From NCBI GenBank assembly GCA_017547205.1, contig JAFYQH010000006.1, forward strand, positions 41,495-105,494: 64,000 nt of DNA, in the 5' to 3' direction. The number at the start of each line of letters is the position of its first letter. The first letter of the stretch is position 1. Source of the DNA: Bacteroidaceae bacterium. GTDB taxonomy: Bacteria; Bacteroidota; Bacteroidia; Bacteroidales; Bacteroidaceae. A model generated the notes under the pieces. It was not told where the DNA came from, did not search any database, and saw only the letters and a list, made by a program, of their open reading frames with translations. Positions 18,404-28,815 of this stretch are shown in pieces. The position numbers and the translations under genes were made by a program.

Positions 18404-20100
18404 ACTATTATAGCGAAAACAGGGAACTGCGGCATTTCCTGAAACACCCTCTTCTTAAACGTATTGTAGAGATGAAGGAGGCGGGCTATGCCCAAAGTGG
18501 CGAGTATGACTATGCTCCTGTTGATTTTGACGAGGCTATGTACGGGTACGGACAGGTGCTGTATCTTGTTGGCGAACTCTGTGCCGATGTCATTGCTCCC
18601 AATGCCGTGAGGGTGGAGTGTGAAGGTCCTTCCGTGGCAGATGGGCGTGTGGTGTATGCTCCGGCAACGACAGAGAACTTTGATATATTCGGCAAAGCTG
18701 GCCTTATGGGGATTTCTCTGCCAAGGCGTTTCGGTGGTCTCAATTTCCCTACAGCAATCTTTACGATGATTCAGGAACTTGTATGTCGTGCCGATGCGGC
18801 ATTCGGCAATATATGGGGACTGCAGGATTGTGCAGCTACAATATATAATTTCGGCAGCGACGCACAGCGTGAACGCTATTTGCCGATGGTTTGTGCCGGA
18901 GCCACCATGTCTATGGACCTTACAGAACCCGACGCCGGCAGTGACCTGCAGAGTGTTCGTCTTAAGGCTTCGTACAGCGAGGAAGACGGCTGTTGGTATC
19001 TTGATGGAGTGAAACGTTTTATTACCAATGGCGACAGTGATATACATCTTGTGCTTGCACGCAGTGAGGAGGGTAGTGTCGACGGACGTGGCCTTTCGCT
19101 TTTCATATGTGAAAAAAGTTGTGGCAAGGTAAGGACGCGACGTATCGAGGATAAGATGGGCATTCATGGTTCACCTACATGCGAGGTTGTGTTCGACCAT
19201 GCTCCGGCCGAGTTGTGCGGCAGTCGCAAGATGGGACTTATCAAGTATGTCATGTCTTTGATGAACGGTGCCCGCCTTGGAATTGCAACCCAAAGCGTAG
19301 CCATTGCACAGGCTGCTTATAGTGAGGCCCTCGGCTACGCCCGCTCCCGCCGGCAGTTCGGCAAGGCAATAATTGAATTGCCTCCGGTATACGGGATGGT
19401 GGGAACGATGAAGGCACGTCTCGATGCTGCGCGAAGCTTGTTGTATGAGACGGCGCGCAATGTTGACATGAGCTACCAGTTTGCCGAACTTGCACGTGTA
19501 CGTACGCTTACGCCCGAAGAGCGCGCTGAATCAAAACTTTTCTCAAAAAAGGCCGATGCGCTGACTCCGCTCATAAAGGGAATGGGAAGCGAAATTGCCA
19601 ATATGAATGCTTATGATGCCGTTCAGGTACATGGTGGCTCGGGATATATGAAAGACTATCTGTGCGAACGTCTCTATCGTGACGCGCGCATAACCTCGAT
19701 ATACGAAGGAACTACCCAATTGCAGGTGGTTGCAGCTATACGCTATGCAACAAGCGGATATTATGGAGAGTTGCTCGGCGAGTACCTTGCAGAACCTGTT
19801 CCCGCGTCTCTGTTATCATTGCATGCGCGTGTAGAGTCTATGGTCGGCAGGTACATGGTAACTCTTGAGCAGGTGCAGATGTTGGGTAGTCAAGAGGCAC
19901 TAGACTTCCTGGCTCGCCGGATATATGAGATGGCGGCGTATTGCATTATGGCTGCTCTCCTTTTGCGTGATGCTGCCATGGACGAGGAACTTTTTGCTTC
20001 GTCGCTGTTCCGTTTCGTATCGCTTGCCGAATCGGAGATTGTCGCGCATGCAGTGTATATAGAAAACTTTGATAATAAACTTTTAAACCAATATAAATAA
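18400..20100 (+). CDS. Acyl-CoA dehydrogenase family protein
   Basis: The 566-residue protein has the acyl-CoA dehydrogenase fold: MDLTEPDAGSDLQSVR (FAD and substrate binding), ARSRRQFGKAI, VQVHGGSGYMKDY, and the catalytic Glu in RITSIYEGTTQLQ. It is longer than the usual 380 residues owing to an N-terminal segment of about 60 residues and a C-terminal helical extension, as in the longer ACAD subgroup found beside etfBA in Bacteroidales. It oxidises an acyl-CoA and passes electrons to ETF. The precise acyl chain is unknown. It starts inside the etfA stop. Confidence 0.92.
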   Translation: MNYYSENRELRHFLKHPLLKRIVEMKEAGYAQSGEYDYAPVDFDEAMYGYGQVLYLVGELCADVIAPNAVRVECEGPSVADGRVVYAPATTENFDIFGKAGLMGISLPRRFGGLNFPTAIFTMIQELVCRADAAFGNIWGLQDCAATIYNFGSDAQRERYLPMVCAGATMSMDLTEPDAGSDLQSVRLKASYSEEDGCWYLDGVKRFITNGDSDIHLVLARSEEGSVDGRGLSLFICEKSCGKVRTRRIEDKMGIHGSPTCEVVFDHAPAELCGSRKMGLIKYVMSLMNGARLGIATQSVAIAQAAYSEALGYARSRRQFGKAIIELPPVYGMVGTMKARLDAARSLLYETARNVDMSYQFAELARVRTLTPEERAESKLFSKKADALTPLIKGMGSEIANMNAYDAVQVHGGSGYMKDYLCERLYRDARITSIYEGTTQLQVVAAIRYATSGYYGELLGEYLAEPVPASLLSLHARVESMVGRYMVTLEQVQMLGSQEALDFLARRIYEMAAYCIMAALLLRDAAMDEELFASSLFRFVSLAESEIVAHAVYIENFDNKLLNQYK

Positions 20101-20101
20101 C

Positions 20102-20677
20102 ATGGGGAATATAAACAAATATCTGCGTGTGACGTATACGTTGCTGTCACACCGAAATGGTGAATGTGAAGAGGTTGAGAAGACAACACGTGAGCAGCCG
20201 TTCGGCTTCCTTACGGGTGTAGGCTATACGCTTGATGCCTTTGAGGAGAATCTGAAGGATCTCAAGAAAGGCGACAAGTTTGATTTTACTATTCCTTCGG
20301 CCGATGCCTATGGTGATTATGATCCCGATCATGTACAGGATTTCGACCGCGAAGTCTTTACCATTGACGGCAAGTTCGACGCGGCGCACATTTATGCGGG
20401 TAATGTGGTGGAGATGATGCGTGCCGACGGTTCGCCAATACTTGGTACTGTAAAGGAAGTTACTCCTCTTAAGGTGGTTATGGACTTTAACCATCCTCTT
20501 GCAGGATGTGATCTGCAGTTTGTGGGCTCTGTCGTTGAGTCGCGTCCTGCTACCGATGCCGAACTCAAGAAATTCTATGACTCGCTCAAAGCTTCATGTA
20601 GCTGTGGCGGTGGATGCAGTGGTTGCAAGGGTGGTGACTGTGGCGACGGTGGCTGCGAGGGCGGCTGTTGTCATTAA
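20102..20677 (+). CDS. slyD: SlyD-type FKBP peptidyl-prolyl isomerase with Cys/His-rich tail
   Basis: The 191-residue protein has the SlyD layout. A split FKBP domain (LTGVGYTLDAFEENL, FNHPLAGCDLQF) surrounds an insert-in-flap chaperone domain. The last 25 residues are a metal-binding tail rich in Cys and Gly and ending in His (CSCGGGCSGC and onward). Family knowledge: SlyD folds proteins and delivers nickel through this tail. It begins 1 base after the dehydrogenase stop and lies 13 bases before aroC. Confidence 0.92.
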   Translation: MGNINKYLRVTYTLLSHRNGECEEVEKTTREQPFGFLTGVGYTLDAFEENLKDLKKGDKFDFTIPSADAYGDYDPDHVQDFDREVFTIDGKFDAAHIYAGNVVEMMRADGSPILGTVKEVTPLKVVMDFNHPLAGCDLQFVGSVVESRPATDAELKKFYDSLKASCSCGGGCSGCKGGDCGDGGCEGGCCH

Positions 20678-20690
20678 ATGATAAGCGGTC

Positions 20691-21764
20691 ATGAATAGCT
20701 TTGGACAATTGTTGCGTCTTACCACATTCGGGGAGTCGCATGGGGTGGCTATCGGTGGAGTGCTTGACGGCTTTCCGTCCGGCATTGCCATTGATGAAGA
20801 TTTTGTAAGGGGTGAGATGCGCCGTCGACGCCCCGGACAGAGCGTGATAACTACCCAGCGTGACGAACAGGACGAGGTGCGGTTTCTCTCGGGTGTATTT
20901 GAAGGATACTCTACCGGTACTCCGATAGCATTCATGATAATGAACAATAACAATCGTAGTGATGACTATGGGAATCTGCGTGACGTTTACCGGCCGTCGC
21001 ATGCCGATTATGTGTATGACTGCAAGTATGGTGTGCGAGACTATCGTGGCGGCGGGCGTTCTTCGGCGCGCGAGACCGCAGTTCGTGTATGCGCTGGTGC
21101 GCTGGCGAAACTTGCGCTCAAACAATTGGGAATGACCGTCCAGGCATTTACCTCCCAGGTCGGCGAGATATCTCTTGACGGACATTATGCCTCCTACGAC
21201 CTATCCTTGGTTGAAAGCAATGCGGTAAGGTGTCCCGATGCTGATAAGGCTCAGCAGATGGAGCAGCTGATACTTGATGTGAAGCGTCAGGGCGATACAG
21301 TAGGAGGTGTCGTAACGTGTGTTGCCAAGGGGGTGCCTGTAGGTCTTGGTGAACCTCTTTACGACAAACTATCGGCGTCTTTGGCTTCGGCAATGCTTTC
21401 GATAAATGCCGTGAAGGGCTTTGAATATGGTAATGGCTTTGCTGCCGCGGCAGGACGCGGGTCGCAGCAGAACGATGTATTTTTCAACGACGAGGGAAGG
21501 ATTTCCACGCGTACCAACAACAGCGGCGGGATACAGGGTGGAATCTCCAATGGCAATGATATATATTTCCGTGTGGCCTTCAAGCCAGTGGCGACATTGC
21601 TGAAAGAGCAGCCCACTGTTACAAAGAACGGTGAGGATGCCGTGCTCCTTGCACGCGGACGGCATGACCCGTGTGTGGTTCCCCGCGCCGTGCCCGTTGT
21701 GGAGGCCATGACGGCTCTGGTACTGCTGGATCATTATATGCTTGATAGGGCAAGACGATTTTAG
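20691..21764 (+). CDS. aroC: Chorismate synthase
   Basis: The 357-residue protein has the chorismate synthase signatures: [17 protein letters not shown] at the N-terminus, [34 protein letters not shown] and [18 protein letters not shown]. It makes chorismate from EPSP with reduced FMN, the last step of the shikimate pathway. It lies 13 bases after slyD, probably in the same transcript. Confidence 0.97.
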   Translation: MNSFGQLLRLTTFGESHGVAIGGVLDGFPSGIAIDEDFVRGEMRRRRPGQSVITTQRDEQDEVRFLSGVFEGYSTGTPIAFMIMNNNNRSDDYGNLRDVYRPSHADYVYDCKYGVRDYRGGGRSSARETAVRVCAGALAKLALKQLGMTVQAFTSQVGEISLDGHYASYDLSLVESNAVRCPDADKAQQMEQLILDVKRQGDTVGGVVTCVAKGVPVGLGEPLYDKLSASLASAMLSINAVKGFEYGNGFAAAAGRGSQQNDVFFNDEGRISTRTNNSGGIQGGISNGNDIYFRVAFKPVATLLKEQPTVTKNGEDAVLLARGRHDPCVVPRAVPVVEAMTALVLLDHYMLDRARRF

Positions 21765-21835
21765 GAGTGTTGCAGGCATTGCATGACAAAGGGGGATACC
21801 GATGCGATGTGTGCAGTGTCTATAGAATAATAATT

Positions 21836-23782
21836 ATGAAAAAAACCACCAATCAAGACAATGCAGGTGCTACTGCGCCTGCTGGGGCTGTAATGCCCAA
21901 AAGGAATATTTGGACCAGAATTGGGCTTGTTGCCCTTTGTATTTTTTTTCTGGCAGAATGGGCGATGCTGGCGATATATGACCACTCGACCCTCGCACGT
22001 ATAGAACAACTTTCAGCCTTCTATTATAATAGCTTGTTCTTTAAGGAGACGATGGCAGTTCCGGCTGGCTTTCTCTCTTATCTTGGAAGTTTTCTTATCC
22101 AATTCTTCTATTATCCTGCGTTGGGCGCAGTGATATATGTGGCTGGGCTGTACCTCGTGTACAGACTCACCGTAAAGGTCTTTGAAATACCCAAGGAACT
22201 TACTCTGTTGGCGTTATTTCCCGTTGTACTGCTGTTGGCGACAAACACTCAACTGGGTTATTGGATATTCTACCTGAAGATGCCGGGGTATTACTTCATG
22301 GCGTTGCTTGCCGTGATATTCTCGCTTTCGGCTATGCTGCTGATGAAGAAGTTGTCGCCAGTGCTGCAACTTATTATGGTTATGGTGTGGATAGTTGCCG
22401 GTTATCCGCTTATGGGCGTATACGCTCTTGTGTCATCCTTGTTCATGGCTCTGTATGCTGCAACATCCTCTATAAGAGCAAATAAAGGAGTTCTGCTTCC
22501 TGCAGTTACTCTTGTCGTTGCAGTTGTGCTGGTGTTGCTCGTGCCCCGTTTCTATTATAATATGTACACCTCAGTGCCTTACGAGTTTATCTATCTCGTG
22601 GGTACGCCATGCATACAGTGGCGCGATGTAATGGTTGCCAAGGTCGAACACTCCGTTCCGTCGTACTGGCATAGTATCCTTTTCTATTGGGTGCCGTTCT
22701 TCCTGTTAGTGGCATATTATGCCATCGCTTGTGTCTTGCCATTGTTCAAGGGTAGGGTGCGTGTAGGCAAGCTACTTTCGGCTGTCGTGGCCCTGCTTGC
22801 TGTAGTGCTGCTGCATGGTTTCTACTGGTACAATGACAACAACTTCCGTATAGAGAACAAACAGAACAGGGCCATGTGGGAACAGGACTGGCGTGCTGTG
22901 GCCGATTATGCAAGGGATGCGGTTGTTCCTACAAGGCAGATAGTGATGAACAAGAATATCGCGTTGCAGAAGATGGGAACTCTTGGTTCCGAGATGTTCT
23001 CGTATCCCGACGGAAGCTGCGAGATTCTTGCCCCTATGGGTGTGCACCTTACGCAGACAGGCGGCAAGATGGCCTATTTCCAGTATGGCAAGTTCAATTT
23101 CTGCTATCGCTGGTGTGTTGAGGATGCCGTGGAGTATGGCTGGAGGTATGAGTATTTAAAGCATGCTGTGCGTTCTATGATCCTTGCAGGTGAATACAAG
23201 CTCGCACAGAGGTATATTGACATATTGAAACAGACTCTGTTCCATGCATCGTGGGCCGATGAGATGGAGAACTATGTAAATAACCCCGAAATTATATCAA
23301 AGGAGGGTGAGTTCTCTTTGCCGCTTGCCCTTGCGTGCTATGACGATGCGCTTGATGTGGACGATTCGTTAGTGGAGGCTTACCTTATCAAGAACTTCAA
23401 GAATATGTACGGGGATGTTTCTCCTGAATATCTTGAGACCGCCCTTGCACAATGTCTTATCAGGAAGGATGCAAAATCCTTCTGGTATATTTTTAATGAG
23501 TATCTCAGGGCGGTGAATCCGAAGACGCTACCGCGTCACTATCAAGAGGCATTCCTTCTTTTCTACAATCTTGACAGAGGAAAGGAGGTCTCCGTAAATA
23601 AGGAGTTTTTCCAAAGATTCATTTCTGCAAATACGCAGCGCCGCTTCGATTCTTTCCTGAAGAAGGTGGGACAGTATAAGGGCAAGAAAAAAGAGGATGA
23701 ACTTGCGCCCCTTTTCAAGGATGAATACGGTGATACATACCTGTATTTCTATTTCTTTGTACGCAAGATAAGAACCAACTAA
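21836..23782 (+). CDS. Large polytopic membrane protein of unknown function (DUF6057-like)
   Basis: The product is 648 residues from the ATG at 21836 (MKKTTNQDNAGATAP); the longer frame from 21767 has no support. About nine hydrophobic segments fill residues 30-360 (for example IGLVALCIFFLAEWAML and LLAVVLLHGFYWY). A soluble C-terminal part of about 290 residues follows, predicted helical and TPR-like, ending KDEYGDTYLYFYFFVRKI. I do not recognise a catalytic motif. The layout resembles a Bacteroidales-restricted DUF6057-type family. It lies 12 bases before the PD40 lipoprotein gene, so the two probably work together in the envelope. Confidence 0.75.
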   Translation: MKKTTNQDNAGATAPAGAVMPKRNIWTRIGLVALCIFFLAEWAMLAIYDHSTLARIEQLSAFYYNSLFFKETMAVPAGFLSYLGSFLIQFFYYPALGAVIYVAGLYLVYRLTVKVFEIPKELTLLALFPVVLLLATNTQLGYWIFYLKMPGYYFMALLAVIFSLSAMLLMKKLSPVLQLIMVMVWIVAGYPLMGVYALVSSLFMALYAATSSIRANKGVLLPAVTLVVAVVLVLLVPRFYYNMYTSVPYEFIYLVGTPCIQWRDVMVAKVEHSVPSYWHSILFYWVPFFLLVAYYAIACVLPLFKGRVRVGKLLSAVVALLAVVLLHGFYWYNDNNFRIENKQNRAMWEQDWRAVADYARDAVVPTRQIVMNKNIALQKMGTLGSEMFSYPDGSCEILAPMGVHLTQTGGKMAYFQYGKFNFCYRWCVEDAVEYGWRYEYLKHAVRSMILAGEYKLAQRYIDILKQTLFHASWADEMENYVNNPEIISKEGEFSLPLALACYDDALDVDDSLVEAYLIKNFKNMYGDVSPEYLETALAQCLIRKDAKSFWYIFNEYLRAVNPKTLPRHYQEAFLLFYNLDRGKEVSVNKEFFQRFISANTQRRFDSFLKKVGQYKGKKKEDELAPLFKDEYGDTYLYFYFFVRKIRTN

Positions 23783-23794
23783 TTATATTTCAGT

Positions 23795-25297
23795 ATGAAA
23801 AAACTTTTTCTCCATATAATGGCATTGCCATTGCTTTTGGCTGTGGCGTGCTCGCCTTCAGTGCCCTCGGAATATTCCGAACGAGATTCGATGCCGGCAA
23901 TATACCCCGATTACACAGATGTTACAGTGCCGTGCAATATCGCACCGTTGACATTCAGAATTGACGATTCTGCCAACGAGCACGTCACACGCTTTACATC
24001 GGGTGAAACTGTTGTCGTAGCGGGTGGAAATGATGTTGTAGTCTCTGTTGAGGATTGGGATGAACTTATGGTTGCTGCCGCGGGTAATTCCGTTAAGGTT
24101 GAGGTTTTCTTCTGTGAGGACGGGATGTGGTTTGCATATAGGCCATTCAGTATTAACGTGTCAGCCGATTCTATTGACAGATATATTTCCTATCGCCTTA
24201 TTCCGCCCTCATATGTAGCGTATGAGAATCTCAGTATTTCCCAGAGGGACCTCACTTGCTATAACGAGGAGGTGATTTACAGCAATCGTTTGATATCGGC
24301 GGAACCCGTCGGGCAATGTATAAACTGCCATGCATACAAGAATTACCGTACCGACAATATGCAGTTTCATGTGCGTCAGCATCTCGGTGGAACAGTGTTC
24401 GTGCATAACGGTAATGTCAAGAAGGTCGACATGAAGACCGATTCTACCATTTCGGCTGGAGTCTATCCATCTTTTAACCCCAAGTATGACGTGGTCGCTT
24501 ATTCGGTCAACAATACTGGTCAGGTATTCCATACAAGAAACCCGAACAAGGTCGAGGTGCAGGATAAGGCTAGTGATGTCATTGTGTATGATCCTGTAAG
24601 GGAAACAGTTGCACATGTGGCAAATTCACCCGAGCATCTTGAGGTTTTTCCGTGCTGGTCGCCCGATGGTACGACTCTCTATTACTGTTCCGCTCATTTC
24701 GAGCATACCGATACGTCCATGGCTGTTGAGGCCGAGATGATAATCCGCTATAAGGATGTCAAGTATGATGTGCTGCGCCGTTCGTGGAATCCCGAGACTG
24801 GTGAATTCGGTCCCGTTGATACGGTTTTTGTGGCATCGGCCCTTGGCAAGAGCGCGACATTTCCGCGCATCTCCCCCGACGGCAGGTATATGCTCTTTGC
24901 GCTTGCCGAGTATGGTTGTTTCCACATATGGCACAAGGATGCCGACCTGTATGTCATGGATCTTGATACTAAAGCAATGTGGCCGCTCGACAAGGCAAAT
25001 TCGCCATTCCCCGAAAGCTATCACGCGTGGAGCAGTACGGGACGCTGGATACTTTTTGCAAGCCGCCGGGACGATACCAACTACAGCCGTCTTTATATCG
25101 CTCACATGAATGAGGACGGTACAAGTGACAAGGCGTTCCTTTTGCCACAATCCACTCCTGCATTCTATGATTTCTTTGACCGGTCATACAATGTTCCGGA
25201 GTTCATGGTTGAGAAGGTGGAGATTACGCCTCATGAGTTTGCTGAGGTAGTTAAAGGTGAACCTGTAAAAGTTAAATATTTGCGAAATAAGAAGTAA
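23795..25297 (+). CDS. PD40/TolB-like beta-propeller lipoprotein with a CXXCH haem motif
   Basis: The 500-residue protein has a lipobox Cys near residue 19 (LLLAVAC). Residues 175-179 read CINCH, the covalent c-type haem attachment motif. The second half holds PD40/WD-like propeller blades such as VFPCWSPDGTTLYYC, FPRISPDGRYMLFALA and AWSSTGRWILFAS. Its role is unknown; it may sense or bind at the outer membrane with a haem. It forms a pair with the preceding membrane protein and ends before a strong terminator. The propeller and lipoprotein calls are firm; haem binding is an inference from one motif. Confidence 0.8.
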   Translation: MKKLFLHIMALPLLLAVACSPSVPSEYSERDSMPAIYPDYTDVTVPCNIAPLTFRIDDSANEHVTRFTSGETVVVAGGNDVVVSVEDWDELMVAAAGNSVKVEVFFCEDGMWFAYRPFSINVSADSIDRYISYRLIPPSYVAYENLSISQRDLTCYNEEVIYSNRLISAEPVGQCINCHAYKNYRTDNMQFHVRQHLGGTVFVHNGNVKKVDMKTDSTISAGVYPSFNPKYDVVAYSVNNTGQVFHTRNPNKVEVQDKASDVIVYDPVRETVAHVANSPEHLEVFPCWSPDGTTLYYCSAHFEHTDTSMAVEAEMIIRYKDVKYDVLRRSWNPETGEFGPVDTVFVASALGKSATFPRISPDGRYMLFALAEYGCFHIWHKDADLYVMDLDTKAMWPLDKANSPFPESYHAWSSTGRWILFASRRDDTNYSRLYIAHMNEDGTSDKAFLLPQSTPAFYDFFDRSYNVPEFMVEKVEITPHEFAEVVKGEPVKVKYLRNKK

Positions 25298-25333
25298 ATT
25301 TTAACACATGGTTGTTAAAAAATTTGAAATGTT

Positions 25334-25380
25334 AAAAGTGTTGGCTGCTGCGGTTCTGCGTGGTAGCCAACACTTTTTTT
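25334..25380 (+). terminator. Rho-independent terminator after the PD40 lipoprotein
   Basis: Perfect 13-bp arms (25334-25346 and 25365-25377, core GTGTTGGCT/AGCCAACAC) with an 18-base loop, then a run of T. Confidence 0.9.
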
Positions 25381-25455
25381 TGAACTTTTAATATGAAAAA
25401 AATGCCCTATATCGAAAAAAAAGGTGGATTTATGCGAATATTTATTTAAAAGTCT

Positions 25456-25463
25456 TATTTTTG
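25456..25463 (+). promoter_or_regulatory. Probable -7 element for the FAS1-SusC-SusD operon
   Basis: TATTTTTG matches TAnnTTTG. It lies 80 bases before the first FAS1 lipoprotein gene and just after the terminator, so the operon starts here. The -33 element is weak. Confidence 0.55.
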
Positions 25464-25543
25464 CACGATACTAAAGGGTATATTGTGCCCAATGGATTTA
25501 TACTTAAAAAAACGAAAAAATAATAATTAATAAATTTGTACTT

Positions 25544-28500
25544 ATGTTTAAACACCGTTTGAGTAAATTTGGCAGGGCATCGCTGTTTGCTGCATGCATG
25601 CTTCTTGTGGGCGGTTCCATGAACTCATGTCAGGACAAACTTGATGATTACAAGTATGACGATGAGGAACCGACGTGGTTGGGCGCAAGTATCTACGACT
25701 TTCTCAAGGAAGGTACGCCGGGCCACACGTACAATAATTTCGTAGCTCTTATCGACAGTCTTGGCGAAACGGAGACTCTGGCACATACCGGTAGCAAGAC
25801 TCTTTTCGTTGCTGATGATGCTGCATTCGATGAGTTCTACAGGAACAATCCTTGGGGGGTTACAAGTGTTGCGGACATGTCTAAGGCTCAAATGAAGATA
25901 TTGCTCTACAGTGCAATGCTTGACAATACACTCCAGCTTGACATGCTTTCAAGTACCGGTGCTACGGCAGGCTCTGAAGGTACATGTCTGCGTCGTACGA
26001 CTTCGGCTTCTGTCATAGATTCTGTCCCTTTGCTTGACCGCAACCTGGGTAAGTCAATCCCTACCTACAACAAGTATTGGGATGCTTTGCGCGGTAAAGG
26101 AAATGCCGAGAAACTCCGTATTGCAATGGACGGTACAGATGCTATGATGGTTCATATTCTTGGCGACTATCTCAAGAACAATGCAATTGAGGCATCCGAT
26201 ATTGAATTCCTCTTCCGTAAAAAGGGTGTGCAGACTAAGACATATACTAATGATGAGGTGCTTGTATTCGGAAACAAACTCGTAGCCAGCGATGTCGCTA
26301 CAGATGGTTTCTCAGATGATACGATGACAATTACCTGTAAGAACGGTTCTGTTTTCCGTTTGGACGGTGTTCTGCTTCCTCCTTCAAATATGGCGCAGGA
26401 ATTGCGTAACAGGGAGGATACAAGGATTTTCAGCCATCTGCTTGACCGTTTCTGTATTCCTGTATACGACGAAGCTCTTACAGCTGAATATAGAGCCAAC
26501 TACAAGACTGAAGACAGTATCTTTACATTGCGTTATTTCGTAAAGGACCGTTTTACAAACCATAATCTCCTTAACTCTTCCAACTCCAACCCCATAAACG
26601 AGGAGTTGCTCGGCATTGATCCGGGATGGAATGCTTTTGCAAATTCTCTTGCCAAGGAGCGTGATATGGCTGCGATGTTCGTGCCGAACGATGAGGTTCT
26701 GTATGAGTATTTTGCATCACCGAACGGTGCCGGAAACTTCCTCCTAGTGCAGTTCGCTCCGAATGCAGACGTCAGTGACATAAACAGTCTGTTGTCAGCT
26801 TTGGATTCTGTTCCTGAAAAAAATATTGCTCCGTTTATCAGCAACCTGATGAAATCTACATTCGTGGGTTCTGTACTCAGCAAGTTCGACAGGGTTACTG
26901 ATGATGCGAACGATCCTATGGGAATAAAGGAAGAGCATGTTGATGAGTGTGTGATAGCCAACAACGGTGTCATATATATATTAAATAATGTATTCGGTCC
27001 TGCGAAGTACCAGGCTGTGTCAGCTCCTACACTCGTGTTCGAGAACATGATGATAATGGGTAAGCTCGTTGAGCAGTTGCGATATGACTACTATCTGCTT
27101 GCTATGGATGCCGATTATAGTTTCATAGTTCCCGATGACAACTACTTTGTGTATTACGACCCGATTACATTCGGTACAGATGAACCAAAAATCTACTCTT
27201 TCCATTACAATTCAGAGCGTCCAAAGGGCAATGGAGCGGTAGAACTATGGGCCGATATATACAAGTTCAACCCCAAGACATATGAAATTACTGACACTTT
27301 AACCCCGATGACTCCTGTAAATCTTACCGGAACAAACTTCAATGGTAATGCATTCATGAAGAACCGTATGACAGACCTTCTTGAGTACCTTATCGTTGTT
27401 CATGGTGAGGAGGGACAGTTCGTTGCCGACAAGAAGTATTATCAGACAAAGGGCTACGGATTCATGAAGGTAGATGCCAGTGATGAGTCAAACCTGAAGA
27501 TATATGGTGGCGAGCAGATTGAGAACGGCTCTTATGTGGCTGTCGGTAGCAGATATACACAGAAGAACGGTTATACCTATTGTACTGTTCCCGGTAACGA
27601 GGATACCGAGTACCGTAAATATTCAGGAATCCCAACTCCTCCAACAAAGAATGTATACGACAATATGTATGCAAATGCTCAGGAGGAACAGGATCTATAC
27701 TATGAGTTCTTTGAGTTGTGCGAGCCCGATGGATTGTCCGAGCTCTTGAAGACAATCTATCCGAAGGCCTCAACCAAGGCGTTGAATGATACAACAAAAC
27801 TCTACTCAATCTTCTATACAAGCACTGATGGTAAGATGCAGAGAATAGTTCCTTTCTTCAATATATTCCACTATACGGTATATATCCCGTCAAATAGCGC
27901 GATAAAGGATGTTTATGCCCAGGGATTGCCTACATGGGACGATGTAAAGGCATATGCGGCTGAGTATCCCGAAAAGGCAATGTCAATGCTGCGTCAGTTA
28001 AACAGTTTCATCCGCTACCATTTCCAGGACAACTCCGTGTTCTATGAGTCTGGACGTCCATTCTCAATACCATCTACAGTTCCTGGGAACCCATACTATG
28101 AGGCGAATTTCTCTACAGCTCTTATCAATAACAAGACAGGACGCTTCTATGAGACAACTGTAAAGAGCAATTCAGACAACTCTACAATTACTGTAACCGA
28201 CCAAATGGGTAATGTTGCCGAGGTTCTTGTCGATGGTGAGGAAGGAAAGACATACAATGTGATGGCACGTGATATAGAGTACACGGTGAACAACTCGGCA
28301 CAGAAGATTCCGAGTTCAATATACTCATCTTCATTTTCTGTTCTGCAGCCAATTTCACGTGTATTGCTTAATGACGGTCTCTTTGGTCATGACGGTAACT
28401 TCCGCCGTTATGCATCAAGCGGAGAACCTGTTGACACGATGTCTGTCCCCGGCTATTCAGAACCTTATCTGGTGGCATCATCAGGCTCCTACAAGATAGA

Positions 28501-28771
28501 ATCTGTTGACGGTACAGAAAAGATGATGCGTACCGGTTACCTGATGGCTCCTATTGATGAGAGCAATGAGCTTTGGGATGCAAATTTCGCGAAAGAGGAT
28601 TTCATCCTAAAGGACGGTGAAAAGATTCGTATTACAAATGAGGGTATCGTCATTGCCATTAATTCTGAAAAGAAACTGGCTCCTGTAATTGAGGAGAGTG
28701 AAGAAGGCAAGTATATGCTCAAGGTTGACAGTAATGGTGATGTGGTAGAAAGAATCCCATATACCGAATGA
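25544..28771 (+). CDS. Multi-domain fasciclin (FAS1) surface lipoprotein
   Basis: The 1075-residue protein has a lipobox Cys at residue 29 (GGSMNSC). The first FAS1 domain (about residues 45-285) shows the family hallmarks TLFVADDAAFDEFY and NGSVFRLDGVLLPPSN. Further FAS1-like units follow: AAMFVPNDEVLYEYF with NNGVIYILNNVF, YSFIVPDDNYF, and HYTVYIPSNSAIKDVY with ITVTDQMGNVAEV. FAS1 domains mediate adhesion or carbohydrate and protein binding. In front of a SusC/SusD pair it may act as a surface binding or lid-associated protein. The ligand is unknown. Confidence 0.85.
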   Translation: MFKHRLSKFGRASLFAACMLLVGGSMNSCQDKLDDYKYDDEEPTWLGASIYDFLKEGTPGHTYNNFVALIDSLGETETLAHTGSKTLFVADDAAFDEFYRNNPWGVTSVADMSKAQMKILLYSAMLDNTLQLDMLSSTGATAGSEGTCLRRTTSASVIDSVPLLDRNLGKSIPTYNKYWDALRGKGNAEKLRIAMDGTDAMMVHILGDYLKNNAIEASDIEFLFRKKGVQTKTYTNDEVLVFGNKLVASDVATDGFSDDTMTITCKNGSVFRLDGVLLPPSNMAQELRNREDTRIFSHLLDRFCIPVYDEALTAEYRANYKTEDSIFTLRYFVKDRFTNHNLLNSSNSNPINEELLGIDPGWNAFANSLAKERDMAAMFVPNDEVLYEYFASPNGAGNFLLVQFAPNADVSDINSLLSALDSVPEKNIAPFISNLMKSTFVGSVLSKFDRVTDDANDPMGIKEEHVDECVIANNGVIYILNNVFGPAKYQAVSAPTLVFENMMIMGKLVEQLRYDYYLLAMDADYSFIVPDDNYFVYYDPITFGTDEPKIYSFHYNSERPKGNGAVELWADIYKFNPKTYEITDTLTPMTPVNLTGTNFNGNAFMKNRMTDLLEYLIVVHGEEGQFVADKKYYQTKGYGFMKVDASDESNLKIYGGEQIENGSYVAVGSRYTQKNGYTYCTVPGNEDTEYRKYSGIPTPPTKNVYDNMYANAQEEQDLYYEFFELCEPDGLSELLKTIYPKASTKALNDTTKLYSIFYTSTDGKMQRIVPFFNIFHYTVYIPSNSAIKDVYAQGLPTWDDVKAYAAEYPEKAMSMLRQLNSFIRYHFQDNSVFYESGRPFSIPSTVPGNPYYEANFSTALINNKTGRFYETTVKSNSDNSTITVTDQMGNVAEVLVDGEEGKTYNVMARDIEYTVNNSAQKIPSSIYSSSFSVLQPISRVLLNDGLFGHDGNFRRYASSGEPVDTMSVPGYSEPYLVASSGSYKIESVDGTEKMMRTGYLMAPIDESNELWDANFAKEDFILKDGEKIRITNEGIVIAINSEKKLAPVIEESEEGKYMLKVDSNGDVVERIPYTE

Positions 28772-28815
28772 CCTCTTTGATACAAAGATTTAATGTGTAG
28801 ATAAACTTATAAGCT

